A stretch of DNA of 64,000 nt, taken from the NCBI RefSeq assembly GCF_913058315.1, contig NZ_CAJXQY010000004.1:1-64000 (forward strand), read 5' to 3'. Of this stretch, positions 27,297 through 37,111 are shown piece by piece. The DNA comes from an uncultured Alteromonas sp. Lineage in GTDB: Bacteria > Pseudomonadota > Gammaproteobacteria > Enterobacterales > Alteromonadaceae. A program made the translations under genes and the position numbers. The notes under the pieces are model-generated. The model was not told where the DNA came from. It saw only the letters and a program-made list of their open reading frames with translations, and did no database searches. How positions within the stretch are numbered: position 1 is the stretch's first letter; every line of letters starts with the position of its first letter.

Positions 27297-28802
27297 TTAC
27301 CAGTAGACTTCGCCGGTCATGGCTACCTGGCGACTTCTTTCCATCACATTGAGCAGCCCGTGGGTTTTCTCATGTACCCACTCAAGCAACTCCTGTTGCT
27401 CGGCCAGCTCGGCATCAAAGATTGATTTTTTTAATAATAACAGCGCATTGAGTTCATCGATACCAATAAGGATATCGAGCCACGGAGCCCTGAAGTGGCC
27501 ACGGCTGGCTGCAAACATATCGGCCAGTAAAAAGCCGTTAAATAAGGTCTGACGCAGCAGCATTTCCACCGACGTATAATTCGACGCATACATGCGGCGC
27601 TGAATTGGCATGGTTTGCAGAATAGTTTGCCACCCCTGAGACAGCCAGCCTTTGGCATGTTCCATAAGTGGCATATCATAGCCTTTGACCTCTGTACGCC
27701 ATGGCTTGTTCTGCAGCATCTGCGCAATAGCCAGTTTGAGTTTTGACGGCTCCGGCTGAAACAGTCGGGTAGCAGGATCATGCGCCTGAACCAAACCCGC
27801 CTGACGCCCCTGCAAATAGCTTATCAATGCCGGGTAGCGGGACAGCTTCTTATTGAACAGGCTCTTTTTAGACAGTAACAGCCGCAAACTTTGCAGATCG
27901 TCCTGCCACAACCAGTTGTCCGCATAACTCAGCAATTGCTTATGTAATGTGAGCATGGCCGGGCACTGTAATACGGGTAAGTATAAAGAGACCGTCTGGA
28001 GCAACATGCGAACCGCGCGAGTCACCTCGGTAAGCATTTTGGTGGCGCCCGTTTCAAAATACAGATGCTCATGTTTTTGCCAGTGCAGCAAGCCGCACTC
28101 CAGCGCCCGGCAGAAAGCATCCTCGGTAGAGATGTTATCCTGCAGCGGCAGAAAATCGGGTAACGCATCCACTTTGTGTGAAACACCATGCAGGAGCTGA
28201 TAGCCCTGTGCCGCCTTTGAGGTATCACTGAGTCTGGCCGGTACCGCGTCCACCAGCATATTGGCCAGTTCGAACATCCGGTTCAGTTTACCGCCTTTTA
28301 ATTCCAGCTCGATTTCCCGAATGGGGGCTTCCTGCTGCTGCGCGGCGACTTTCCCGTTATCGTAAACCAATTCAATCTCGGCATCGGGGAAACTGATGTC
28401 AAAGACAGTCCGGTTAAAATGGGTGCCAAACTGCTTCTCAAGTTGCTCATTCAAGGTTTCCGCCTGGTGCCCCTCAGGCCAGGGCACGTCATTAAACAAC
28501 GTGAGGTCGGGCTCCGGGTTATTCAGATCAACATTGAATTCCAGACGCTGGTGCAGGCCGCCGCTGATTTGACCGGTAGTTTTCACAGTTTGCTCATACT
28601 GACCGTTAGCCCCGCGCACACGCATGCCGATCTTATGTTTCTGAAACAAATGATCGACGGTATCGTAGTAATCATTGAGCAGATCGAGCTGACCTTTCTC
28701 TTCAATGGTCACCTGTTGCGACGTTAAGGCAGTAAAAAGGTTGTTTTGAAGTGCCGGCTGCGGATCTTCGCGCAGCACAAATTTGATTTCGGTTTCCGAC
28801 AT
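27297..28802 (-). CDS. ygiF: Inorganic triphosphatase YgiF (CYTH-CHAD)
   Basis: 501 residues; E. coli YgiF has 433. The CYTH domain begins with the metal-binding signature EIKF and continues with GMRVRGANGQYEQTVK, GGLHQRLEFN and EIELELKGG, lining the triphosphate tunnel. The C-terminal half is helical and resembles a divergent CHAD domain (HEHLYFETGATKMLTEVTRAVRMLL). It hydrolyses inorganic tripolyphosphate with a divalent metal. As in enterobacteria, ygiM lies next to it, here divergent. Confidence 0.9.
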   Translation of the reverse strand: MSETEIKFVLREDPQPALQNNLFTALTSQQVTIEEKGQLDLLNDYYDTVDHLFQKHKIGMRVRGANGQYEQTVKTTGQISGGLHQRLEFNVDLNNPEPDLTLFNDVPWPEGHQAETLNEQLEKQFGTHFNRTVFDISFPDAEIELVYDNGKVAAQQQEAPIREIELELKGGKLNRMFELANMLVDAVPARLSDTSKAAQGYQLLHGVSHKVDALPDFLPLQDNISTEDAFCRALECGLLHWQKHEHLYFETGATKMLTEVTRAVRMLLQTVSLYLPVLQCPAMLTLHKQLLSYADNWLWQDDLQSLRLLLSKKSLFNKKLSRYPALISYLQGRQAGLVQAHDPATRLFQPEPSKLKLAIAQMLQNKPWRTEVKGYDMPLMEHAKGWLSQGWQTILQTMPIQRRMYASNYTSVEMLLRQTLFNGFLLADMFAASRGHFRAPWLDILIGIDELNALLLLKKSIFDAELAEQQELLEWVHEKTHGLLNVMERSRQVAMTGEVYW

Positions 28803-28993
28803 GGAACAGTCGTACTCATAAGCAGTTGCGAGATAGTCCGGCTACATTACCTGCCGGTGCTTCATTTAGCAATAGGCTCTCCCGGCAGACTGCCTGCTAA
28901 CGGGTTTGTATAACACTGTATGCAGGTAAGCACTTGCCTTTAATGGTGTCAGCCCCTAACATCAGAGCATTATTTTATGATGTAGAGACACTC

Positions 28994-29596
28994 ATGCGCT
29001 TGCTAACTTTTCTTTTCGGCCTGGTTGTTGTGAGCCTGCCCGTTGCGGCTCAACAATCTTCAGACAACGTAACGGCCAACAGCGACCACTATATTGCTGA
29101 TAACCTTATTGTTTACCTACATTCAGGACCAGGTCGAAATTACCGGATCCTGGGCTCTATCGAAGCAGGGGTACCGGTGACGGTGCTGCAATCTGATGCT
29201 GACAAAGGCTTTACCCAGATAAGCGACACCGACGAGCGGGAAGGCTGGGTTGAAACGCAGTACCTTATTGACACTATTTCCCGCCGTGCGCAATTACCAC
29301 AACTGAGTCAGCGGCTGGCCGACAGTGAGCAGCAACTCAATCGAATTCAGTCGCGTAATAGTACTCTGGCTCAGGAACTGGCGCAGGTGAAGCAGCAAAA
29401 TGCCCAGCTTGAAGCAAGTCTGAATGAGTCTCAGCAATCGGTTGCCTCACTGGAAGCGCAAATCAGCGATCAGGACACTCAGGAACGCTACAGGATGTTC
29501 AGTTATGGCGGTATTGTTGCCGGTGCCGGTGTTTTGCTCGGCATAATTATTACTTTTATTCCCAAGCGACGCCGTCGCAACGATTCGTGGATGTAA
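28994..29596 (+). CDS. ygiM: YgiM-type SH3 domain protein (TIGR04211-like)
   Basis: 200 residues from ATG 28994. A signal peptide (MRLLTFLFGLVVVSLPVAAQ) leads to a bacterial SH3 domain (YIADNLIVYLHSGPGRNYRILGSIEAGVPVTVL), then a coiled coil (LSQRLADSEQQLNRIQSRN) and one C-terminal membrane helix (GGIVAGAGVLLGIIITFIP) with a basic tail. It is therefore held in the inner membrane with its SH3 domain in the periplasm. The family lies beside ygiF in many gammaproteobacteria; a cell-wall role is inferred from the SH3 domain. The track start at 28934 adds 20 residues before the signal peptide and was dropped. Confidence 0.85.
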   Translation: MRLLTFLFGLVVVSLPVAAQQSSDNVTANSDHYIADNLIVYLHSGPGRNYRILGSIEAGVPVTVLQSDADKGFTQISDTDEREGWVETQYLIDTISRRAQLPQLSQRLADSEQQLNRIQSRNSTLAQELAQVKQQNAQLEASLNESQQSVASLEAQISDQDTQERYRMFSYGGIVAGAGVLLGIIITFIPKRRRRNDSWM

Positions 29597-29615
29597 GCTA
29601 AACACATCAGGGATC

Positions 29616-29648
29616 AAAAAAGGGCGCTTCAACAGAGCGCCCTTTTTT
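29616..29648. terminator. Bidirectional terminator between ygiM and putA
   Basis: AGGGCGCT and AGCGCCCT form a stem around a 7-nt loop, with an A-run before and a T-run after, so it can end the ygiM transcript on the plus strand and putA on the minus strand. Confidence 0.93.
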
Positions 29649-29664
29649 ATGTTGGATAAGCTAA

Positions 29665-32600
29665 CTACTCATCTTCATCCACCATGGTCATCAGTGAAGT
29701 ATTCCCCCCCGATGCCGTGGTATCAATACTGATCGTTTTCTCGGTCATCAGACGCTGGATCAGTTTATCGTTATATTCGGCGGTGATCACCGGCAGAATA
29801 GCGCCCTGACGTTCAGCTAACATCGCCGAGATGTGTGCTGTCCGTTCGGTACTGCTGTCTACCACAACACCGGCCAGCTGTTCATCCATCAACAGTGCAT
29901 CGAGGTGGCTCAATCTGGCTACCTGGAAGACACCATCTGGCGCCCCTACCGATTTAAACTTCTCTTTGACAGCCAGCGCTTCTTCATAGAACAGATCAGA
30001 CACAACGGAAACAACGCAGTTACCGGTGGCCAGCGCCGACACAACCGACAGCATCCAGTATTCGAAAGCTACTTCTTTATCGGCGAAACACACCAATACC
30101 CCTCGTGGCTCAAGGTAGAGCTTATTAGACTCTCCCGTAGGCCCCGGCAGTATAGTGGGTTTGGCGAGCTTTTTGTCGATACTGATTAACTGCGAACGAG
30201 CCGAGGCCAGCGTGCGGTTAAGGTCATCGGCGAGCTCCTCAACAATATCCACCGTCGCCAGTTTTGCCAGTAGCTGGCGCACTTTGGAAATGCGCTCATG
30301 CAATGGCAGGTAGCGCCAGGCTTCTTCAGTCTCGGTTGCCTTACGCATAATGGCAGCCGCTTCCTCATGTTGAGTGTCACCACCTGACAGCGCGTCATCA
30401 ATGCTTTCCGGCTCTTCCAGAATGGTAGGTTTCGGGGTGGCTTTTTCCATCATTAGCCGAGACAGGTAGCTTGGTCCACCGGCTTTCGGCCCGGTGCCGG
30501 ATAATCCGCGTCCGCCAAACGGCTGAACCCCCACAATCGCACCAATCATGTTTCTGTTTATGTACACATTACCAACCCGTGAGCGGGCAGCCAGTTCATA
30601 AGCGCGTTCTTCAATACGGGAGTGGATCCCCATGGTCAGGCCGTAGCCGGTATCGTTAATCTGTTTCAGAACGTTATCCAGCTCTTTGCCTTTGAAACGC
30701 ACAACGTGCACTACCGGCCCAAACACTTCCCGTTTCAACACACTCAGATCGCTGATTTCGTAAAGCGTAGGCGGGAAAAACGTGCCGTCCTGGGCGCTTT
30801 CCGGCAGCTCTGACTGATAAAGGAGCTTGCCATTTTCTTTCATGTACTCGGCATGTTCCTGCAGCGAAGACAGGGCTTTCTGATCGATCACCGGACCAAC
30901 GTCGGTACTCAGCCACGACGGATCGTCAATAGTCAGCTCTTGCACTGCCCCGGTAAGCATTTTAATAAGGTTATCGGCAATGTCTTCCTGTACAAACAAG
31001 ACCCTTAATGCCGAGCAGCGCTGGCCGGCACTCTGAAAGCCTGAATGAATGACGTCATCCACTACCTGTTCGGGCAGTGCAGTAGAATCCACAATCATGC
31101 AGTTCTGACCGCCGGTTTCGGCAATCAGCGGTACCTGCTCACCACCGCGCTGCGCCAGCGTTTTGGAAATAAACGTACCGGTTTGTGTGGAGCCGGTAAA
31201 AATCACCGCCTTAATCCGCTCATCCGGTAGCAATACGTTGCCAACATCCGGGCCCTTGGCAATAACCAGTTGCAGGGCGTTGTCCGGCAATCCAACCGAC
31301 CGCATCATCTGCACCGCTCGCAGAGCTATCATACTGGTTTGTTCGGCAGGCTTGGCCACTACCGTGTTACCGGTAGCCAGGGCTGCCACAACCTGACCAA
31401 GGAAGATGGCCAGCGGGAAGTTCCACGGACTAATACACAGCACTACGCCACGGGGCACTAAACGCTCATCCTGGCTGAGCTCTACGGCTCTGGCGGCGTA
31501 ATAACGACAGAAGTCCACGGCTTCGCGCACCTCGTCGATAGAATCCTGCGTCACCTTACCCGCTTCACGGATACAAATAGCAATCAGCTCGTCCATATGA
31601 CGTTCGAGGGAATCAGCCACCTGATTCAACAGCATCGCCCGTTCGCTGGCAGAGCGTTCTGACCACTCTTTAAAGCCGCTTTCGGCATTATCGAGGGCCT
31701 GTTTTATGGCTGCTTCATCTGCGTAATGATGGTAACCCACAATATCGTTGAGGTTCGCCGGGTTCTTCACCGGCACCGCACCTTCCGGCACATTCTCGGG
31801 CTGCACAACGTACTGGCGAGCATAACGGCCTAAGTTGTACTTGAGAGTATTGACGGTATTCAGATCGGTAAGATCCATGCCTTTAGAATTCACCCGCTCC
31901 GGGGCAAACATCTCTGAAGCTTTATTGATTTGCTTGTTATAGCGGTATGTCAGGCGCTGAGTCAGCTCTACCGGGTCTTCAAGCAGTGCCTCTACCGGTT
32001 TGCTATCGTCCACAATGGCGTTAACGAAAGAAGAGTTAGCGCCATTTTCCAGTAAGCGACGAACCAAATAAGCGAGCAGATCTTCATGGATCCCTACCGG
32101 TGCATACACACGGCACTGAATTTGTTCTTCGGTCACCACCTGATCGTAAAGAGTATCGCCCATTCCATGCAGACACTGGAACTCAAAGCCCTGTTTGTCA
32201 TCACCGGCAAGCTCAACAATCACTGATGCGGTGTAAGCATTATGCGTGGCAAACTGGGGATAAATGGTATCGCGATATTCCAGCAGCTGGTTAGCACAAG
32301 CGTGGTAAGACACGTCGGTGGAGGATTTCCGGGTAAAGACCGGAAATGCATCTACACCCGCTGTTTGGGTAAGCTTAATTTCAGTGTCCCAGTAAGCGCC
32401 TTTCACCAGTCGCACCATCATTTTGCGACCTACGTCGAGGGTAAGTTCGCGCAGCCACTCAATTACGTGAATCGCACGTTTTTGATAGGCCTGTACGGCC
32501 AGACCAAAGCCTTCCCAGCCATCCAGATCCGGATCGCGGAACACCGCTTCAATAATATCCAGCGAGGTTTCCAGACGGTCGGCTTCTTCGGCATCAACGG

Positions 32601-33465
32601 TCAGACCAATATTGTATTCTTTGGCCATCATGCACAGTGATTTAAGTCGTTCCGGCAGCTCTTTCATAACCCGCTCGTAATGCGAAAACTCATAGCGTGG
32701 ATGGATAGCCGAGAGTTTTACCGAAATCCCCGGTGACTTACGCGGCCCTTTGCCAGCCGCCGCTTTACCGATAACCTTGATGGCCTTAACATACGCATCG
32801 TAGTACCGGTCGGCATCGGCAAAGGTGCGAGCCCCTTCACCGAGCATATCGTAAGAATATACGTAGCCTTTCTTTTCTTTTTCCTGGGCTCTTTCTACCG
32901 CATCTTCAATACTTTCGCCCATTACAAACTGACGACCCATCACGCGCATGGCAATGTTCATTGCGCGGCGGATCACCGGCTCACCCAGCCGGCCTATGGT
33001 CTTTTTAAGCAGGCCGAACTGTTCGCTTTTACGTTTATCAGCATAGTTAACCATGTTGCCGGTAAACAGCAATCCCCAGGATGAGGCGTTAACGAACAAG
33101 GATTCACTGTTGCCCAGATGCGGGGTCCACTGGCCTTTGGATAACTTGTCTCGAATGAGCTCGTCCTGCGTGTGTTTGTCTGGTACCCGCAACAACGCTT
33201 CGGCCAGACACATTAAGACCACACCTTCAGAGGTAGACAACGAATATTCGTTAAGCAAGGCATCTACACCACCGTGGCCCTCCTGCTCGCGCCGAATTTT
33301 AAGTACCATGCGTCGGGCACGCTCCCATGCCCGGCTGCGGGCCCGGGGATTGACTTCGGCAATAGGCAGGATCTGATCGACCGCGTCAGTTTCAGGGATG
33401 CGATAATAATCGCGGATTAACTGTCGGATCGGGCTGGTGGTCGTAAACGTGCTTTTAGTTAACAT
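29665..33465 (-). CDS. putA: Bifunctional proline dehydrogenase / P5C dehydrogenase PutA
   Basis: 1266 residues. The proline dehydrogenase barrel holds GLTVDAEEADRLE and MVRLVKGAYWDTEIK. The aldehyde dehydrogenase domain holds the catalytic Cys in GQRCSALRV and the Glu in IAETGGQNC. A further C-terminal domain resembles a decayed aldehyde dehydrogenase, as in long PutA proteins. No N-terminal ribbon-helix-helix domain precedes MLTKSTFTTTSPIRQL, so it should not repress its own operon as E. coli PutA does. It oxidises proline to glutamate, feeding electrons to quinone and NAD. No putP lies next to it. Confidence 0.96.
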   Translation of the reverse strand: MLTKSTFTTTSPIRQLIRDYYRIPETDAVDQILPIAEVNPRARSRAWERARRMVLKIRREQEGHGGVDALLNEYSLSTSEGVVLMCLAEALLRVPDKHTQDELIRDKLSKGQWTPHLGNSESLFVNASSWGLLFTGNMVNYADKRKSEQFGLLKKTIGRLGEPVIRRAMNIAMRVMGRQFVMGESIEDAVERAQEKEKKGYVYSYDMLGEGARTFADADRYYDAYVKAIKVIGKAAAGKGPRKSPGISVKLSAIHPRYEFSHYERVMKELPERLKSLCMMAKEYNIGLTVDAEEADRLETSLDIIEAVFRDPDLDGWEGFGLAVQAYQKRAIHVIEWLRELTLDVGRKMMVRLVKGAYWDTEIKLTQTAGVDAFPVFTRKSSTDVSYHACANQLLEYRDTIYPQFATHNAYTASVIVELAGDDKQGFEFQCLHGMGDTLYDQVVTEEQIQCRVYAPVGIHEDLLAYLVRRLLENGANSSFVNAIVDDSKPVEALLEDPVELTQRLTYRYNKQINKASEMFAPERVNSKGMDLTDLNTVNTLKYNLGRYARQYVVQPENVPEGAVPVKNPANLNDIVGYHHYADEAAIKQALDNAESGFKEWSERSASERAMLLNQVADSLERHMDELIAICIREAGKVTQDSIDEVREAVDFCRYYAARAVELSQDERLVPRGVVLCISPWNFPLAIFLGQVVAALATGNTVVAKPAEQTSMIALRAVQMMRSVGLPDNALQLVIAKGPDVGNVLLPDERIKAVIFTGSTQTGTFISKTLAQRGGEQVPLIAETGGQNCMIVDSTALPEQVVDDVIHSGFQSAGQRCSALRVLFVQEDIADNLIKMLTGAVQELTIDDPSWLSTDVGPVIDQKALSSLQEHAEYMKENGKLLYQSELPESAQDGTFFPPTLYEISDLSVLKREVFGPVVHVVRFKGKELDNVLKQINDTGYGLTMGIHSRIEERAYELAARSRVGNVYINRNMIGAIVGVQPFGGRGLSGTGPKAGGPSYLSRLMMEKATPKPTILEEPESIDDALSGGDTQHEEAAAIMRKATETEEAWRYLPLHERISKVRQLLAKLATVDIVEELADDLNRTLASARSQLISIDKKLAKPTILPGPTGESNKLYLEPRGVLVCFADKEVAFEYWMLSVVSALATGNCVVSVVSDLFYEEALAVKEKFKSVGAPDGVFQVARLSHLDALLMDEQLAGVVVDSSTERTAHISAMLAERQGAILPVITAEYNDKLIQRLMTEKTISIDTTASGGNTSLMTMVDEDE

Positions 33466-33793
33466 TGAACCCCTTGTGTACTTTCTGTCGTATAAAAATT
33501 AAGATTATCACCGTTTTTTAACGCGGTAGTATGAATACAGATCACTGTTATATTTGTAGAAGCGCCTAATGCTGCGCTTTGTAACAAAGGTTATGTATTC
33601 TAACCAAGACGACTGCGCCGGGGTATGCCCCTGAACCTGCCCGTGACGAGAAAGCCGGTGAACTAACGTAAGATTTTGTTGCCACATTAACTGGCCTGTT
33701 TTGGCGCGTCAAGGCAGAGCCGGTGCGCTGCGTTGCTGTGCGATATCTAACAGCCTGGCGTTAACGGTGTCTTTCATAGTCAAGGAGCAAGCA
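33466..33793. promoter_or_regulatory. Divergent control region between putA and the AsmA-like gene
   Basis: 328 bp without a credible gene. It holds overlapping short inverted repeats: AAGCGC/GCGCTT at 33560-33579 and CTTTG-TAA-CAAAG at 33577-33589. A further GGGG/CCCC stem lies near 33620. They could be operators for putA or for its divergent neighbour; I cannot assign a regulator. Confidence 0.45.
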
Positions 33794-35509
33794 ATGCAGA
33801 GCCGAGCCGCTAAGTTTTCCGTTTGGATAGCAGGGATAATTCTTACTCCGGTAGTTATCTACTGGCTGTTTGCCGACATGCTGATTAAATCCATTCTGGA
33901 GGGGCAGCTTACGCAGTCGCATGGCGCCGAGGTCAACATCGGCGGCTTTGAACATCAATTGTTTCCTTTTAAAGTCGCCATTACCGAGGTGGCGTTTACC
34001 GATCCCTCAGAGCCTCTCAACAATCAATTAGTCGTTGGCCGAATGGCAGGCGATGTCGAGCTTACCGCGCTGCTGTCAGACCAACTGATTATGAATCAGG
34101 TAGATTTACTCGATGTCGCTTTTAATCAGCCCCGCTCTGCGCCTGGTCAGGTGTTGCGTAAACCTGAAGGGCAAAGCTTCGATGATTTACTTAGCGAAGC
34201 AAAAGAAGCATTACCGACTGTGGATGAATTGCTGGAGCGCTCGCCACTAAAAACCACCGCGGCAGTAGAAGAGGCCAGAACCACTTACAACACCTATGCC
34301 GAAGCATTGAAAACCGATTATCAGTCGCTCCCCGACAAAGCGCGCCTTGAATACTACAAAACGGAAATACAGAAACTTCGCGATACGGATTTTAAAAACC
34401 CGGCCGAGGTGGTGAAAGCCAAAGAGGCGTTTGACCAGTTAAAGCAACAAATGCGCAATGATAAGGAAAGCATTACCACTTTCAGAGCGAAAGCCAGTGA
34501 GGCCAGAGCGGCAATGAGTGCTTCCTTACAGACGTTAAAAACAGCACCGGCTCAGGACTATGAATTGCTTAAAGGCGTTTATGCCGGTGACCAGGCCGCC
34601 CTTTCACAGTTGACCGAAGCGGTATTCGGCGATAAAGCGGCGCAATATAATCGTTACCTGTTCAGCGCTTTTGATTTGCTGGTTCCTTTGCTTAAAGGCA
34701 GCAACGAAACCTCAGAAACAGAAGAGCAAGCCGGTACGCCGCTGGATGTCCTCATCAGGCAAGCCAATATATCGGTCAACTGGCAGGATACCCTGCTAAC
34801 CGGCGACTGGAAAAATATTACCAATATGCACGCCGTATTTGGCAACCCGACAACTTTCTTTTTGAATGCCGCAGCCAAGGGCGCACAAACCTTCTCTACC
34901 CAGGGGCAGTTTTTTATTGATAGTAACGGGCTGGACGCCTCGCAGACATGGCAAATTGCCGGGGTGCTGCTGGACAGTGTTGCCCTGAGCCAAAACCCGC
35001 GACTTGATGCGTCAATTAAGCAAGCCTTACTGGCGACCAGTGGTTCGCTTAAGATTACTGATAATATCCTCAATGGTTCGGGCCAGGTCGACCTGACCGA
35101 ACTGACCATGGCAGCCACCGGCAGTGATAACCTGACTAACGCCATAGCCGGGTTGCTCGATAGTCTTAAGCAGCTTGATATGAAAATGGACATTGGCGGT
35201 ACGCTGACGGCCCCCAATTTTGGTTTTTCGTCTGACCTGGACAGGCAGCTGGCAAACGCAGCATTATCCAGCCTGAGTGCATCGCAACAGGATAAACTGA
35301 GCGAACTGAATAGCAAATTACAAGGCATGGTGGGCGATCAGGACGACAACCTGGCCAGCGAACTTGGCAATATATCCACCTGGCTGACCGCCAGTCAGCG
35401 TGACGAAGCCGCATTGCAGGAATTACTGCAGGCTACGTTTAAAAACGCGGTGGAAAAACAGAAAGACAAGCTGCTGAACAAACTGTTCGATAAACTGGAT
35501 GGACGTTAA
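33794..35509 (+). CDS. Membrane-anchored AsmA-like protein (TIGR03545-like)
   Basis: 571 residues from ATG 33794, which has a clear AAGGAG; the track's start at 33701 adds 31 unlikely residues. One N-terminal membrane helix (FSVWIAGIILTPVVIYWLFA) is followed by an AsmA-like segment (VNIGGFEHQLFPFKVAITEVAF), a long charged helical middle and a beta-rich C-terminal half (GSLKITDNILNGSGQVDLTELTM). The layout fits the TIGR03545 family, here from memory rather than a search. Most of the protein would face the periplasm. AsmA-like proteins affect envelope lipid handling; the function here is not known. Confidence 0.55.
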   Translation: MQSRAAKFSVWIAGIILTPVVIYWLFADMLIKSILEGQLTQSHGAEVNIGGFEHQLFPFKVAITEVAFTDPSEPLNNQLVVGRMAGDVELTALLSDQLIMNQVDLLDVAFNQPRSAPGQVLRKPEGQSFDDLLSEAKEALPTVDELLERSPLKTTAAVEEARTTYNTYAEALKTDYQSLPDKARLEYYKTEIQKLRDTDFKNPAEVVKAKEAFDQLKQQMRNDKESITTFRAKASEARAAMSASLQTLKTAPAQDYELLKGVYAGDQAALSQLTEAVFGDKAAQYNRYLFSAFDLLVPLLKGSNETSETEEQAGTPLDVLIRQANISVNWQDTLLTGDWKNITNMHAVFGNPTTFFLNAAAKGAQTFSTQGQFFIDSNGLDASQTWQIAGVLLDSVALSQNPRLDASIKQALLATSGSLKITDNILNGSGQVDLTELTMAATGSDNLTNAIAGLLDSLKQLDMKMDIGGTLTAPNFGFSSDLDRQLANAALSSLSASQQDKLSELNSKLQGMVGDQDDNLASELGNISTWLTASQRDEAALQELLQATFKNAVEKQKDKLLNKLFDKLDGR

Positions 35510-35558
35510 GCATCCAGCGCGGCATAATAACTTCGACTAATTCGAACAGGTGTTCATT

Positions 35559-35849
35559 GTGTGGCGAGATCGGGCAATCCTATTTATTCTGTTAGCGCTG
35601 TTAGGCGCGCTACAGGTTCGCCTGTGGCTCGGGAAAAACAGCATCCCTGACTATCTGGCCAAGCAACAAGAAGTGCAAAAACAGCATCAGCAAAACGCCA
35701 ACCTGGTGCAGCGTAACGCCTTGTTAAAGGCAGACATCAGCGATTTGACTATTGGCCTTGAGGCGGTAGAAGAAAGAGCCAGAAACGAGCTGGGCCTGAT
35801 CAAACGGGGTGAAACCTTCTACCGGATATTACCCACCGAAGAAGACTAA
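35559..35849 (+). CDS. ftsB: Cell division protein FtsB
   Basis: 96 residues from GTG 35559; the track begins at GTG 35550. AGG lies 8 nt before 35559, and the protein then begins just before the single membrane helix (AILFILLALLGALQVRLWL). The coiled coil (QKQHQQNANLVQRNALLKADISDL) and the C-terminal EERARNELGLIKRGETFYRI match FtsB. It joins FtsL and FtsQ at the division site. ispD follows, as in E. coli. Confidence 0.93.
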   Translation: MWRDRAILFILLALLGALQVRLWLGKNSIPDYLAKQQEVQKQHQQNANLVQRNALLKADISDLTIGLEAVEERARNELGLIKRGETFYRILPTEED

Positions 35850-35923
35850 AGGGTGCGGGTAATTTCTGGCTTAACTCTCCCTTCCGGCAATGACCATCAA
35901 GAACAATAAAGAGAAACAAACCT

Positions 35924-37111
35924 TTGAGCATAACTAATACATCCATTGTTGCCGTGGTTCCTGCGGCAGGTATTGGTTCACGAATGCAGGCCGATCGCCC
36001 TAAACAATATCTGACGATAGGCGCGCAAACTATTCTGGAACATACGCTGCTAACGCTGGCAGCCCACCCGGTGATCTCTCGGGTTGTGGTGGCCATTAGT
36101 CCCGATGATGAATACTTTAAGCAGCTACCGCTGCAAGATGCGCCCTGGCTTACAACCGTTCACGGCGGCGAGAGTCGGGCAGACTCGGTATACAACGCTC
36201 TGGCAGAGCTGGCCGATGACGAGTGGGCCCTGGTGCACGACGCCGCCCGCCCCTGCGTAAGTCACCTCGATATCAGCCGGTTAACCGAGCGTACCGGCGC
36301 TGTGGATTTTAGTGGAGGCATTCTTGCCACACCGGTTCGCGATACTATGAAGCGCGGCACAGCCAGTACCAACTCAACCCCGGTGGTAGTGAAAACAGAA
36401 GAGCGGGACAACCTCTGGCACGCACTAACCCCTCAGTTGTTCCCGGCTGGCATTTTACGTGATGCGCTGGCTGGTGCATTGCAAGCCGGCGCAGTGGTGA
36501 CCGACGAAGCTTCAGCAATGGAGTTTGCCGGCCACAGCGTTGAATTAATCGACAGCGATCCGGCGAATATCAAAATTACGCGCCCGGCAGACTTAACCCT
36601 GGCACAATTTTATTTACAACAAAGCAGGCAATTGACTCTTATGCGAATCGGACACGGTTACGACGTTCACAAATTCGGCGGCGAAGGCCCAATTACTATT
36701 GGTGGTGTAAGCATTGATTATGAGCAGGGCCTGCTGGCCCACTCAGACGGCGATGTACTGATCCACGCCCTTTCCGACGCCTTACTGGGCGCTGCTGCAC
36801 TGGGTGATATCGGTAAACATTTTCCCGATACAGACAGTGCTTATGCCGGGGCCGATAGCCGCGGATTGTTGCGCGATGTGATGGCCCGGCTACACGGCCT
36901 GGGCTATAAGCTGGTTAATGCCGATATGACTATTGTTGCCCAGGCGCCCAAAATGGCGCCGTACATACCGACCATGCAGCAATTACTCGCCAGCGACTGT
37001 CAGGTCGACACCGATCAAATCAATGTAAAAGCCACCACTACCGAAAAACTCGGTTTTGCCGGTCGCAAAGAGGGCATCTCAGCCTACGCTGTTGCCCTGA
37101 TTACGAAATGA
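35924..37111 (+). CDS. ispDF: IspD-IspF fusion (MEP pathway, two enzymes in one frame)
   Basis: 395 residues. Residues 1-232 are IspD: the cytidylyltransferase motif [27 protein letters not shown] and [10 protein letters not shown]. From about 240 the frame continues without a stop into Isp[14 protein letters not shown], the metal ligands in [16 protein letters not shown], and [11 protein letters not shown]. Together they perform the third and fifth steps of isoprenoid precursor synthesis. Most gammaproteobacteria keep two genes. The linker is only about eight residues and the IspF ATG (36641) remains, so separate IspF could also be translated. The start is TTG 35924 after AAAGAGA. Confidence 0.9.
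   Translation: MSITNTSIVAVVPAAGIGSRMQADRPKQYLTIGAQTILEHTLLTLAAHPVISRVVVAISPDDEYFKQLPLQDAPWLTTVHGGESRADSVYNALAELADDEWALVHDAARPCVSHLDISRLTERTGAVDFSGGILATPVRDTMKRGTASTNSTPVVVKTEERDNLWHALTPQLFPAGILRDALAGALQAGAVVTDEASAMEFAGHSVELIDSDPANIKITRPADLTLAQFYLQQSRQLTLMRIGHGYDVHKFGGEGPITIGGVSIDYEQGLLAHSDGDVLIHALSDALLGAAALGDIGKHFPDTDSAYAGADSRGLLRDVMARLHGLGYKLVNADMTIVAQAPKMAPYIPTMQQLLASDCQVDTDQINVKATTTEKLGFAGRKEGISAYAVALITK

Noticed and set aside
33466-33793. Hidden non-coding RNA gene upstream of the AsmA-like gene
   Set aside because: Hairpins are short and no promoter-terminator pair frames them.
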